NCBI GenBank assembly: GCA_033439295.1 | Contig: JAVTLE010000003.1 | Location: 992,001-1,056,000 of the forward strand | Length of the DNA stretch: 64,000 nucleotides | Direction of reading: 5' to 3' | DNA from: Deuterostichococcus epilithicus | Taxonomy: Eukaryota; Chlorophyta; Trebouxiophyceae; Prasiolales; Stichococcaceae | Shown here: piece by piece, positions 1 to 10,613 of the stretch | Layout: the number at the start of each line of letters is the position of its first letter | Position numbering within the stretch: position 1 is the first letter of the stretch | Made by a program: the position numbers and the translations under genes | The notes under the pieces: generated by a model | What the model saw: only the letters and a program-made list of their open reading frames with translations | What the model was told of the DNA's origin: nothing | Databases searched by the model: none

Positions 1-450
1 CTGTGCTGCAACTTGCCCTTTACGGCGGCACTATTTGCCGCACCCAGCTGGGCTGTACAGACCAATAATCCGAAAGTATGCAGATGCATATACATAACCA
101 GGTAGCAACCAAGACATCTCACATCTCACATCAATCCCCGAAGAAAGACTGGCTGGACCAGTACACCAGATCCCCCAAGTACTGATTATTGCTGCGCGCC
201 AATCAGCATGGAGAGCCAGGGCTTGAACCGCAGGGCGACCTTTGCACTTTCAGACCCGCCGCCCAGACCCCGATCCTAAACACAGGCCTTATCACCTGAG
301 TGATGCAGCAGGGCGCTGGCCTAATTGGCTACTTATCGTGCCTGAGAAGCAATATGAATAGCGCCCGTTCCTCATGATGTATGCCCTCTCCAGCCCCAGA
401 TGTCGCACCGGGATTGCTATGTTGCAGAGAATGGTTGTGGCTGCTTGCCG

Positions 451-3263
451 CTAGAATGGGCAAGGCGCCGCCAGCTCAGAGTCGGCGCTGGCATCGTATT
501 CGTCCTGCAAACAAAAGAAAATCTGTGGCTTGATTGCGGGCACCAAGCGCAATCCTCCGCAGGGCCCTGCACTCCTTTTCCAGCAAGGTGCGCGTCAAAG
601 TGCAGCGTCATTGGTGGGGCATGACAGGATCGGTGAGGGGTCTCAAAAGCTCACCTGCTCCATGAAGGCAGCAGCGCAGTCCATCAGGGGCATGGTGCCG
701 TCGCTGCCGGCGCTGCTGCCTCCGCCTCCGCCTCCACCGCCGCCTCCGCCGCCTTTGCTGCCGCCGCTGCCAGCCTGAGCAGCGTCCGGGCTCTGTGGCT
801 GCGGGCGGTGGTGGCCCGTAAACGCGGCAAAGCTGCTGCCATGGCCGCCGACGGAGCCGCCCACAGGGCCGCGGAGCCCAGCCTGCTGGCCCGCACCGCC
901 CTGCGGCTGCGGCGGCGCCTGCTGGTGCATGATCAAGTCGTGGCAGCCACCCAGCAGAGGCGGGTAGCCTGGCGGCTGGGAGCCGGGCAGGTGCTCAGCT
1001 GTACGGCCGCGGGAAGACTGAGGCAGGGCTGGAAGCGACGGTCCTTGCGCCGCAGCGTCGCCGTCGTTACGGCCAGTTGGCATGGGGACAGACCCGTCAG
1101 GCATCATGCCGGTGGCCGCCTGCTGCTGCGGCAGCGGCGGCGGCGGCAGCGGTAGCAGTGGTAATAATGCATCAGGACTCTGCAGGTACCATGGCGAATA
1201 TGACTGCAGCAGGCGCTGCGGCGGGGCGCCTAGCGGCTGGGCGGGACTGCTGGAGGTGGGGCCGCCGAAAAGCGGCAGAGGCGCCGCCGGAAATAGCGCC
1301 GGCGGTGAGGCGCTTGGGTGCGTGACGCACGGCTTCACCAAGATGTCGCGCTGCTCGCACAGGCGGTCGTGCAGGATGTCTTGAAGCTGTCGGTGCCGCT
1401 GCAGCGCCTGCGTGGCACGTATGTTCAGAGGCTATTGGGTACCATGGTCCGTGCTGCTGCAGCCTCGTAGAGGTCTGGGGCTGGTGTCTTGTACGTGCGG
1501 CCACAATCACAAGTGCCCTGACGCAATGTCGGGCGTCGGTTCTCAGCTGCTGACCCGCACCGCACGAGCGCTGCTGCAGGCTGCAGACACATGTATCTGG
1601 CTGCACTTGCTTGACAACCCTTTCGGACGCCCACAACAGGACATGCCAGGAGCCGCCTGGGCTGAAGTGCGCGTGCACGCCTTGAGCTGCTGGTGCAATG
1701 CGGCGTTGTCGAGGGTGGCGCGGTGGAAGGACGCAGCCAGGCCCTGCAGCTCCGTCCTGATGCCCCGCCGCTGCTGCTCCAGCGCCTGCTCACGCGCACG
1801 CAGCACCTGCTGCCAGGCGCCTCACACCGGTGGATCAGCTTGGGTATGATTCGGAGCTTGTGGCTGGCTCTTGCTACACGTGCCAACGAATCAGAATGCG
1901 TGGGAGCTCGTGGCTTTGCGCTGGTACGGCTCTCGTTCGGAGATGAAGGCAATTCAGTTCTGGTGACATGTGTGGCAATTGTAGGGCATGTGTGGCAGCT
2001 GTACGGCAAATCGAGAACCCGGGTGAGATCACTTTGGCTAGCATCACGTTGGCCAACACGTGTCCTGGCTGCATGCATGCACACATGTCAAAACATGTGC
2101 AGCCTGCCCCAAAAGAGCATCGCCAGGCAAGCAGCAGGCACACCTCAGCCTGGAACTTCGCCTTCATCTTGGAGCGGGCGGCGGACAGCCGGTTGGCCAG
2201 GATGCGCTTGGCCTTGGCCGGGTGCACGCCCGGGTCGCGTCGCGGGTCCACCGCCGGCTGCCGCCCGCCCTTGCCCTTGCGCAGGTGCGCCGGCGTCAAG
2301 TGCCGCGCATGCTGCTGGGCCACCTCGTCCAGCGGGTCTATGTCGCCTGGAGACTCGAAGCGAATCAGTTCCGTCGAGAAGCTGCAGCAGATGTCCCCGA
2401 AGGCTCGCACACAGACAAGTTCCACCAGTAAGGTCTGGCAGGTGTGTCAAGGCTGTGCGCTGTGGACCCGCCCTCCCCCCCGGGGCATGCATGCACGTCT
2501 GCTTACATGTCACTTGTGCATGGCGCAGGAGCAGATTCGCAAGCATGGGTTCTGACACCAGTACCAGAAAAACGCTCGAAAGACTGTCTGGAGGTTCTAT
2601 GCAGCAGGGCACACCTGGCGTCTTGCGCGCAGCGCCCACATCGTTGATCGACAGCGAGCGCACTGCGCCGCGACCGACGAGCGGCGTGCCGCTGCTGTCC
2701 TGCGAGCCGCCTGCTGCGGCAGCAGGGTTGGCGGGCGAGTGCTGCGAGTGCAGGCTGCTCCCGCCGAGGCTGCCTCCCTGGCCGGGCGCCTCAAACCGCG
2801 CCATGTCCGGCACCGAGAACGAGCGCATGAGCATCTGCTCCGTCTCCAAGCTGCCACTCAGCATCTCAGGCGGCCTGGGCGCATCCCCTCCGCCAAAGCC
2901 CGTGATGGCGACGGCTGGCTGGCAGGCATTCAAGGTAACTGCCGGGTTGCCAGCCTGCGGGGAGGCGGCTCCGCTACTGGGCTGCACTGCCTGAGGGGAG
3001 GCAGACAGCAGGGCAGCTGAGGCAGGCAGCAGCGCAGGCGGAGAGGAGCACAGCAGCTTCGGCGCCGCGGCACAGTAGTCGAGGCTGTGGCTGAGGTTGT
3101 GGCAGCTCTCAGGTGTGAAGGCATCGTCGTCGGCGGATGCTGTGGGAGCAGCGCGGCTGGCTGCTGGGCTGCTGCCTGCTGCACAGTTGTGCCTGGGGCG
3201 AGGCTTGATTGCTGGCCGCCAGTCGTCCCAGTGCAGGATCATGGAGGCGCTGCCATGAGCCAT
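451..3263 (-). CDS. bZIP transcription factor, plant group-I (VIP1/RSG-like) type
   Basis: Sequence-specific DNA-binding transcription factor, expected in the nucleus. Five exons join in phase: 3263-2640, 2434-2144, 1806-1681, 1407-655 and 504-451, giving about 615 residues. Exon 2 encodes the basic region with the group-I signature AKRILANRLSAARSKMK. Exon 3 begins at the leucine zipper (LRAREQALEQQ) and the coil continues into exon 4 (LQRHRQLQDILHDRL). Ahead of the bZIP lies a low-complexity Ser/Pro/Ala region with a RSFSVPDMARFE motif of the kind kinases often modify in this family. Behind it is a Gln/Pro/Gly-rich tail with a run of about 12 glycines and a short acidic terminal exon (DEYDASADSE). 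Joining exons 3 and 4 in frame needs a GC donor at 1680. The start is the ATG at 3263; an upstream 5' exon is possible because an acceptor-like site sits just before it. Known family: group I bZIPs. Target genes cannot be inferred. Confidence 0.85.
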
Positions 3264-4694
3264 GCTCCTGCAAGCCAAGAATGCTGCCAGGTATCATGCA
3301 TCTGGTCGTTCGTTGCAGTCATCTGTCCTCAGCTTCGACATATAATAATGAGTGCAACCAAGTGAAGAACGAAGGCCTGCTGGCAGAGGTGTGTATTGCA
3401 GGTGCACATGTTCGAGTCTTGTCAACCACATTGCTCGATCACAGAACTCCAACCGCTCCGATGCAGCACACATTCAAAGCTTCCTGCGAAGACGCTGAGG
3501 CTGAGTGCAGCAATACTGACAAAACCTCCTCGTTGAGTCCATGTGAGGAGGGCTCGGGCCGGCAGGGCTGCAGGGGCCTTCACTTTTGCCCTCGTTCCAC
3601 GGACCATCCGGTGCAGCCGCAGCACAGCCCGGCATACTGTCAGCAGGGGGAAGCGTTTCTGTCACATTCTGTCGCAAACCTCGGCTGAGTCTCCCGTACA
3701 CGAACACTTGTCAGCGACGAGGCATGCCGCCAATGATAGGTTTGGCGGACACGGATCCGCTATTGCCTCATTAACACGGTCCCTGTCTGAGGAAGATATA
3801 GCAAAGCGCCGGGTTTTGGGTGGGATGCGCTCGAGCGGCGTCGCTGATTCCTCACACCGATGAACAAAACACAGGAGGCCGCACGACAGAGATGAAAGAG
3901 CCCTGGGGAACTTTGGTGTAGCATGCTGACACCCTGATGACCAGGATGACAGGACTGCGCAATGGGGCCAGATTGCCGAGCGACGTGGACGCGTACAGTC
4001 CATCATCATGCACGCGGATTCCCGAAATCACCGTACTGAGGCCGGAGTGAGCTGCTGCTGTGAGAAAGGGGTGATTCAGCACTACAGCAGCGATTACCTA
4101 CTCAGCCCACCGATAAGGCGCTCCGTAGTCCGCTACGTTTTGTCATTGCTCAATGATCTTTCGTCGGTGAATGCCATTTGCAAACAATGATCTAGCAGTC
4201 GCTTGTCCGGAACCGGCAAAATTCATTGAAGTTCACAGGAGCGGCGCAATCAGCCAAGTACAGGTAAGTGTCACTCCACACAGCGGGCACCTAGCTCGTC
4301 CGGCAGCCTGCTGGCTCAGTCAAGTGCATGTCTCGGTGTCCTGACAGAGCTTCTGGACGGCAGAACTGCTGCGCATGCTGCTGGGGTGTGTTGGCTACCT
4401 GCGTGCGGCATCATTTACACCAATTCAGCAGGTCTTACCGAGTACTGCACTGCTGCTCCGCGCCTGCACACATCTGTGGACGTGTCACAGCATCAAGCAG
4501 GCTGTATAGACATGTGAAAGGCGAGGCACAACAAAGCCAGGGCTGGGCAGGACTCCTGCAGTTGCAGTGTTGGCTGCTGCCGCCTTCACAGCACCGCGCC
4601 TAGCAACAGCCGGTCAGCTGTGTGTCTTGCATGCAAAGGCACCCTCCAGCAACCAGGCGTGCGACCCACTCATAGAAAAAGCTGCATGCACCTC
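3264..4694. other. intergenic, bZIP 5' side and GcvH 3' side
   Basis: About 1.4 kb between the bZIP start codon and the GcvH stop codon. Short open frames occur on both strands, but none shows a recognisable domain, in-phase splice partners or the GC-rich codon bias of neighbouring exons. It should hold the bZIP promoter and 5' leader and the GcvH 3' UTR. No repeat, RNA gene or mobile element was recognised. Confidence 0.5.
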
Positions 4695-5896
4695 TCAATG
4701 GTCGCCGCCGCCCTCCTCGCACATCTTCTCGTATGCCTTGGCATCCAAGAGGTTGTCCAGCTCCGAGTTGTCGGACAGCTTGACCTGGAGCGCCGCAGAC
4801 GGGGAAGCAATTTCATGGCCAAGGTGACGACATTGCTACCGCAAGCTGGGATCACACATTGTCCATGACAGAAGCATACCATGCGCAATACAGATTCCTG
4901 CCTTCCACACCTTCATGAGCCACGAGTCGAAGGGCTTGCTGTTGACCTGCAGGGGAGTGAGCGACGCACTCAGAGCGTGCATCCGTGCGAGGACATGTCA
5001 GCAAGGCCATACATCGAGCAGCTTCTTGGGGCAGAGACGCGAGCGCTTCTCTTGTACAAACATGCCACTGTGTTCTCATGACACTGTCATGAGCGGTGGA
5101 CTGCTACACACAGCAGCGACACGCTGCTCACCTGGGACGGGTCGTCCACCAGCGCGGAGTTGACCTCTGTCACCTCGCCGCTGATTGGTGAGTTTACATC
5201 GCTGGCGGCCTGCGCAGTGTCGGCAGTCAATTGCTTTCATCATGCGCCCGCTGACCTGGTGCTGGGACCTGCATGCTGAGCGTTGCCAAATCTGCGGAAT
5301 GAAGGGTGCAGGCATGCGCTGGCATTGCTGGCAGCACTCTAGGAGCAGGCGCTTATGGTGCACACTTACCTTCACAGACTCGACGACGCCAAATTGCTCA
5401 GCCTGCTTCACCTCGGACCCGACCTCCGGCAGCTCAACGTACACGATGTCGCCGAGCTCTGACTATGTCAGCAAGATCGGCAGCAGGCACGTCAGAGCAA
5501 AGGATCATTGCGGTGCATTCAGTGGACACATACAGACTCCACCAGGTGGTGACATGCATGGGGTGCATCGCAATGATCACCTGCGCAAAGTCGGACAGGC
5601 CGACCGTGGCAATGTCGCCGTCGACCTTTGCCCACTCGTGCGAGTCCTGATACTTCAGGCCGTCGACGACTGCGAAGCAAACACTTTCGGTATGATGGGC
5701 GAGAGCCGTATGTACCATGGACCCTGTGCAGGCTGACCGGCACATTGATCTGCAAACACGTTTCTAATGTCGTACCTGTGGCGAACAGCCGCGGCAGGGC
5801 GGCCTGCGCAAAGCCGGACTGCAGCAGAGCCGGGTGGCTCCGGAAGCTCAGGCCACACCGCGACACCACGTCCGAAGCGAGCTTGCGCATGGCCAT
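4695..5896 (-). CDS. GCVH: glycine cleavage system H protein, mitochondrial precursor
   Basis: Lipoyl carrier of the glycine decarboxylase complex; it shuttles the aminomethyl group between the P, T and L proteins in mitochondria and is central to photorespiration. Six exons close in phase: 5896-5776, 5669-5581, 5456-5370, 5209-5132, 4946-4911 and 4784-4695, giving 166 residues, a normal precursor length. Residues 1 to about 40 are basic and hydroxylated, like a mitochondrial targeting peptide. The mature part starts near LKYQDSHEWAKVDGD, followed by ATVGLSDFAQ, LGDIVYVELPEVGSEV and the lipoylation motif FGVVESVKAASD, with the lipoyl lysine near residue 99. The C-terminus (LMKVKLSDNSELDNLLDA, then an acidic end) is complete. 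It sits head to head with the SKIP16-like gene. Confidence 0.96.
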
Positions 5897-6360
5897 GTTG
5901 AGGTGCTGCTACAGGTCGGAGGATCGCCGATGTGTTGGCCAGATGCAGGCGAATTGCAAGTGTCTGTGGCTGCATTCAGCTTGGTTCAGGGTCGATGATG
6001 TGGACCCTGATCAGCAAGTCTGATCATTGACGCCAGTAATATGGCGTCTCTATGACTCTATACCTCTAATCCCCGCGGGGAACCAAGAAAATTCGTCTGC
6101 GTGGCATTCGTTCGCAACGTGTGTCCAGCCTATCACCAACAGACCAGCAGTAGCGGAAAGCAGTCGGAAACCCTACTAGGCGTCGTTGCTTGCGTGTCGC
6201 GACAGGGCCATCGACTCCCAGATATTGCTAGGCACGTGTTCCTGTTGAGGCGCCACGCCCAGTTGCGAAGCAACGACGACTGCAGCAATCTCCCCCATTC
6301 GCAGCAGTTCGTCTAGACACTCAGGCTACCGGCTGGTCCTCGCCGATATATGCCGGCAAG
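5897..6360. promoter_or_regulatory. shared divergent promoter region, GcvH / SKIP16-like
   Basis: The 464-nt space separates the start codons of two divergently transcribed genes, so both 5' UTRs and core promoters must fit here unless upstream exons exist. No convincing TATA element or named motif was identified by eye; the role is inferred from position only. Confidence 0.45.
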
Positions 6361-9300
6361 ATGGCTGCTGTCGACGTGAATAGCATCCCTTCGCACTGTC
6401 TGTCTTATATCTTCAGGTGAGAGCAGCCCATCATGCTGACGTCTCTGATCCTGCTGCGAGAACCTGGGGCACGGTCCAAGTGGGGATCGGATGCAGCATC
6501 GCATGCTCGGCTCGGTCTTATCGATGTCGCAGCCGGTCAGCGTGAAGCGATCGTCTGCATCTTGTCAGCTACCTGCCGGCCAAGGACTGCGGCGTGGCGG
6601 CGTGCGTGAGCAGCGGATGGCGACGCCTGCTGGCGGACGAGCTGCTGTGGCACGACCTGTGCCGTCGCGACTGGGGCATCGAAGCGCCGCTATGGCCTGA
6701 TGGCATCATCCACAACTCCTTCAGGTGCGGCTGCACGCACGAATGGCGCCGCAGCTCCGTGCTGCAAGCCACTGGCCGCTTGTAACATGCGCACCGTGGC
6801 ATGGTGCCACATGCAGCCGTAGTGCTGAGCCACAGAGGGCATCATCACACTGTCATCATGCCGCGTGTCGTCCGACTTACATGGGGCCGCACTGCAGGGA
6901 GGCGTACGCCAGATGGCAGCGGGAATACGCCGGCTACGGGCCGCTCGCGCCCCGCGCCTGCCGCGTGTGGGCGGCGATCTTTGCTTGGCTGCAGCGCAAC
7001 CTGCCGGTGGTCGCTGAGTCCCTCAGGTGTGTCTGTCTGCTTGTGGCAACGCCAGTGCAGGGCCTACCATACCGTCTGCGCCATGCCAGAACCGCCTTGA
7101 AAGTCGGCAAGGCACAACAAGGCGTGGCATCTGAACTTTGCCTTCCGGCGAACCTCCGAGCGCCTACTCGCCTACCCAGCATGGCCGGGAAGGCAGCACA
7201 CAGCAACGCCGTACGTTCGCGACCGCAGGCCCGGCGCGACAGAGGCAGAGCTGGACGCAGCCGACGAGGCACTGGGGGTGCCGCTGCCGCCGGCGCTGCG
7301 AGTGCTGTACCGCTTTGTGAATGGCCAGGAGCTGCTCATGGACCGCGTTTTGGACGAGGAGGACCAGGCGCCGCTGCACCCCAGCATGCTGCACGGCCTC
7401 CTGGGTGAGTTCAGTCGAGTACATTACTGCACCTCAGCATGCTGCACGACTGTTTGGGATCTAGCAGTCCATTGGATGCAACCATTTCGCGGGTGTCATC
7501 ATTGCATGCTGCAGTGCAGTTGATTCAGTCTTCCAGCAAGTCAGTACCACGTGAGCACTTTACTGGGAACATGTAGAATAATATTGATTTGACCGCCATT
7601 CTTCCATCCCACCCCCAACAAGGCCATGTGCTTGCGCAGCAGCCAGGCCAGATGTCTGCATGACCGGCGTGATGGCACAAGTCCTGCGATTGTGTTACAC
7701 TAATCCCCGTGTCCAAGGCCAGCACAAATCCTAAACCTGTATGCGCTGCATGCCCTGTACCGCAGGCTCAGTTGTCTTCTACGACCACGTGGTGAGTACA
7801 AGGCTGCTGCCGCTGGCGCGCATGGTACGGTGGACGCGGCTGGCGCAGGAAAACCTGCTGGGCGGCCGACGCCAGGTCATGTTTGCGGCCTCCTTTAATT
7901 TCAACAAGGTACGTGCCTGCATCGTCTGGCTGCAGGCCCACAGATGTTATGCAGCTGCCACCCTGGGGTTTTCTTCCTATGCGGTGCTTTTCAAAATTCT
8001 GGGCAGCAAGAGCCGGCAGCCTGCCATTGCGCAGTTGGTCATGGGTGTGGTCGACTGCATACAGTCCTGCTATGGCGACCAGACCACGCAGCGCTTGACG
8101 TGCCCGACAAACTTGGCTGCTGTGCGTGCGTGAAGCCGTCTTGTAGCCCGTGGAAGGTATCGACAAACCGAGCACTTGTACCGTGCAGATGCTCATGGTG
8201 GATGTGGAGAGCGGCATCGTGAAAGCGTGCCTGGCCAACAAGCGGAGCCAGCTGGACGCCGTCCCGCCGCTCGGCCCCGGCAGTGAGCGCCCTGTGCAGT
8301 CTTGCGGCGTGCTCCCAATTGTCCGTGCCATGCACGCTGCCCGACCACTGGGCGTTCACAGTCACCCTTCCATGCCAATACCATATGGCATGGACAGATG
8401 CATGTGCAACGCCAGTGCTCTCTTGCACGTTCTGCTTCGAAGCCTGTGGCATTAAAGCTGCGGCAATGCCAAGCGCCTGATGTGGGGCACTCCCATACAT
8501 GCAGGCCCAGCCGACGGGGTGCTGCGCTGGCTGGAGGAGTATGCCGCAAGGCTGCACAGCGGGCGCTACAGGGTGGCGCCAATCAGCGATGCGGGCGTGC
8601 CGCCGACGCTCGCCCTCAGCATCTTTGACCTCGCGCGGCCCGCTGCCGCCGACGCGGTGCAGGCCCTCGCCCTGCTCAGTGATGGACATTCGAACCCCGC
8701 TCAGACGGCTGGCTGCCGTGGCCGGTCGCAGCTGGTCGCGAGATGCCGATGTGCAACACCAGCCGCGCCCAAGTTTCAGGCCCGACAGCTCCCGCAAACA
8801 AGTCACGCAGCTTGCAGGCTGTTTTCGAAACACTGGCAGACCACATGCATGGCTGCCCCGCGGCCATGGCCGTTGCCGTGGCCGTGGCCTTGTGTTTATG
8901 TGCGCCTTCCTGCATTTCTGTGGTTGCTGAAAAAGCTGAGAGTATGACTGGCATAGGATGTGCAGGTGACCAGGGGCGTGCGGGTGAGCGCCTCACCGCT
9001 GTTTGTGCCAGAGCACTCGAAGCTGTCAGGCGACAATGGCAGCCCGCGCAATCGCTACTTCTTCGCCTACTGGTGCGGCATCGTGCTAGCTCGTCACTGG
9101 GACACGGAACAATTGTCTGGGATGCGGCGGCTGACACGACATCGGTTGCATCATGACCAGCTGCTTGTTTCAGGATGCCTGTCAGCCTGTCAGAGAGGCA
9201 CAGGGATCCAGCGAGTTGAGCAGGTTTCATGCAGGTCCGTGCAGACCCTGCCTTCTCCACTAGTCATGCTGTGCCCGCTGCGCCCGCAGCATCCGCCTGT

Positions 9301-10039
9301 CGCTGCTGTCGACCAGCGAGCAGAAGGCGCTGGGGGAACGGCGGCCGCTCAAGTCGGCGCAGCTGCGGACTCGGCACTGGCGCATTCACGACGCGAACGG
9401 CGCGCTGCTGGACGAGATTCGCGGCGACGGTATCATCGGCCAGTACCCCATCCTGAAAGCAGGTCCGTCAGTGCCTGTCATTTCACAAGCCGGGCCTTGC
9501 AGACGCTGTTGCGACCAGCAGGAACGGCGAGGGCGTCGCATTGTCAGCTGGAGGTGCATGGCTCGCTCCTTGCTTGGCGCTCCATAGCATCACAGCACCT
9601 GAGCGTTCGACACCAGCCTCCTGGACTGAAGGCAGTTGAGTTTGATGCTGGCAGTTGGTGATCTGCTGTCTCCTGGTGATGCACGCTTCTTCCTGTCAGA
9701 GCCACACCTCACCGACTCGAAAGGCGTGGTGTGCGGCAGGCGGCCCGGAGTTCAGCTACTGCAGCTGCACCAACCAGACCGAGCTGCAGGGCGCCATGGA
9801 GGGGACCTTCGCGTTTGTGCCGGGCAGTGTGTCGCACCCCGGTGGCGCTGAGTTTGACGTCAGGGTGCGCACTCGTTTTCCCTCGTGCCGTGTAATAGCC
9901 ATGTTCTGCCAGCCAAGGCGGCTGCAGGGCCTGGCAGCCTGCCTTTGATACTACGTGGCGACGTTGCTGACGTTTCACTGTATGTCCAACCGCGCAGTGT
10001 CCCCGCTTTGCGCTCATCGTACCGTCCTTCATCTTCTGA
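6361..10039 (+). CDS. SKIP16: SKIP16-like F-box protein with SMI1/KNR4 and ApaG domains
   Basis: Probable substrate receptor of an SCF ubiquitin ligase. Eleven exons join in phase: 6361-6416, 6569-6724, 6898-7026, 7229-7404, 7766-7908, 8147-8282, 8505-8656, 8966-9072, 9290-9462, 9740-9864 and 9998-10039, giving 464 residues (Arabidopsis SKIP16 is similar in length). Domain order is diagnostic: an N-terminal F-box (SHCLSYIFSYLPAKD, then WRRLLADELLWHDLCRRDWG); a SMI1/KNR4-like region (ALGVPLPPALRVLYRFVNGQE); and a C-terminal ApaG/DUF525 domain (GVRVSASPLFVPEHSKL, RTRHWRIHDANG, EIRGDGIIGQYPIL, GTFAFVPGSVSHPGGAEF), ending in the family-like ...VPSFIF tail. The start is the first ATG and gives an F-box beginning at residue 9. 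The intron after exon 4 holds a degenerate copy of that exon's 3' end. Confidence 0.93.
7435..7458 (+). repeat. exon echo: copy of the 3' edge of SKIP16-like exon 4
   Basis: CAGCATGCTGCACG at 7435 repeats the exon-edge sequence at 7382-7405, about 53 nt downstream. The first 14 bases are identical, and the rest diverges but keeps the same TGGG end. It lies inside the following intron and lacks the GTGAGT donor. Confidence 0.6.
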
Positions 10040-10613
10040 TGGCCGGCGCTTGCGTGTGGCGGCAAGTGGTCCGCATGGGCGTATCTGCACTGGAGCTTCA
10101 GCAAGCAGCGAGCCGCCGGCTACTGTTTGCGCGACTGGTGGAGCTGTGTGCCTGGAATAGCAGCATTGCCGGCGTCGCAGGCAAATCGCAGCGTGGCCGT
10201 GGCGTGTTGAGGGGCGTGCCACTTTGAATCTGTTTCGGCAGGTGGAGTCAGACGTCACAATCGAGTGGTATTGTTTGCAAAACGTCCTGCAGAGTCTGAC
10301 CTTGATCAGTTTGGCCAAACGCCGCGCTCTCCTAGCTGGTGGACTTGCAAATCGCAGGCCTGTGGGGGGAATTAAGAGGGCCGAATGGATTGAAGGAAGT
10401 CGGAAGCTGCTGCCCTATACTTCATTACTAATGAGCAGCACACGGGTCGAGTGGTGCGGAAATGGTGTTTGCACCGATCTTGCAAGTGCGCGTCTCGAAT
10501 GTGGGTTTTTGAGACTTGAAAGTGCACATCTGCGGCATCTGCACACGCTGCTGCCCGGAAGTCGGACTCTCTGACCGAGGGTCATCGCCTCCAATATCGG
10601 CAAAGTGAACGCA
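10040..10613. other. intergenic, SKIP16-like 3' flank and RCC1 5' flank
   Basis: A 574-nt gap between two genes on the same strand. Short frames on both strands look like noise. It should contain a 3' UTR and the RCC1 gene promoter; no repeat or RNA gene was seen. Confidence 0.5.

Noticed and set aside
185-335. Possible minus-strand tRNA, because GGTTCAAGCCC-like and D-arm-like pieces occur
   Set aside because: The supposed T-arm and acceptor do not pair, and no anticodon arm could be placed at normal spacing.
643-1341. The long minus-strand frame as a separate intronless Pro/Gly-rich protein
   Set aside because: It lacks a proper end: a strong donor before its stop and in-phase neighbours show it is exon 4 of the bZIP gene.
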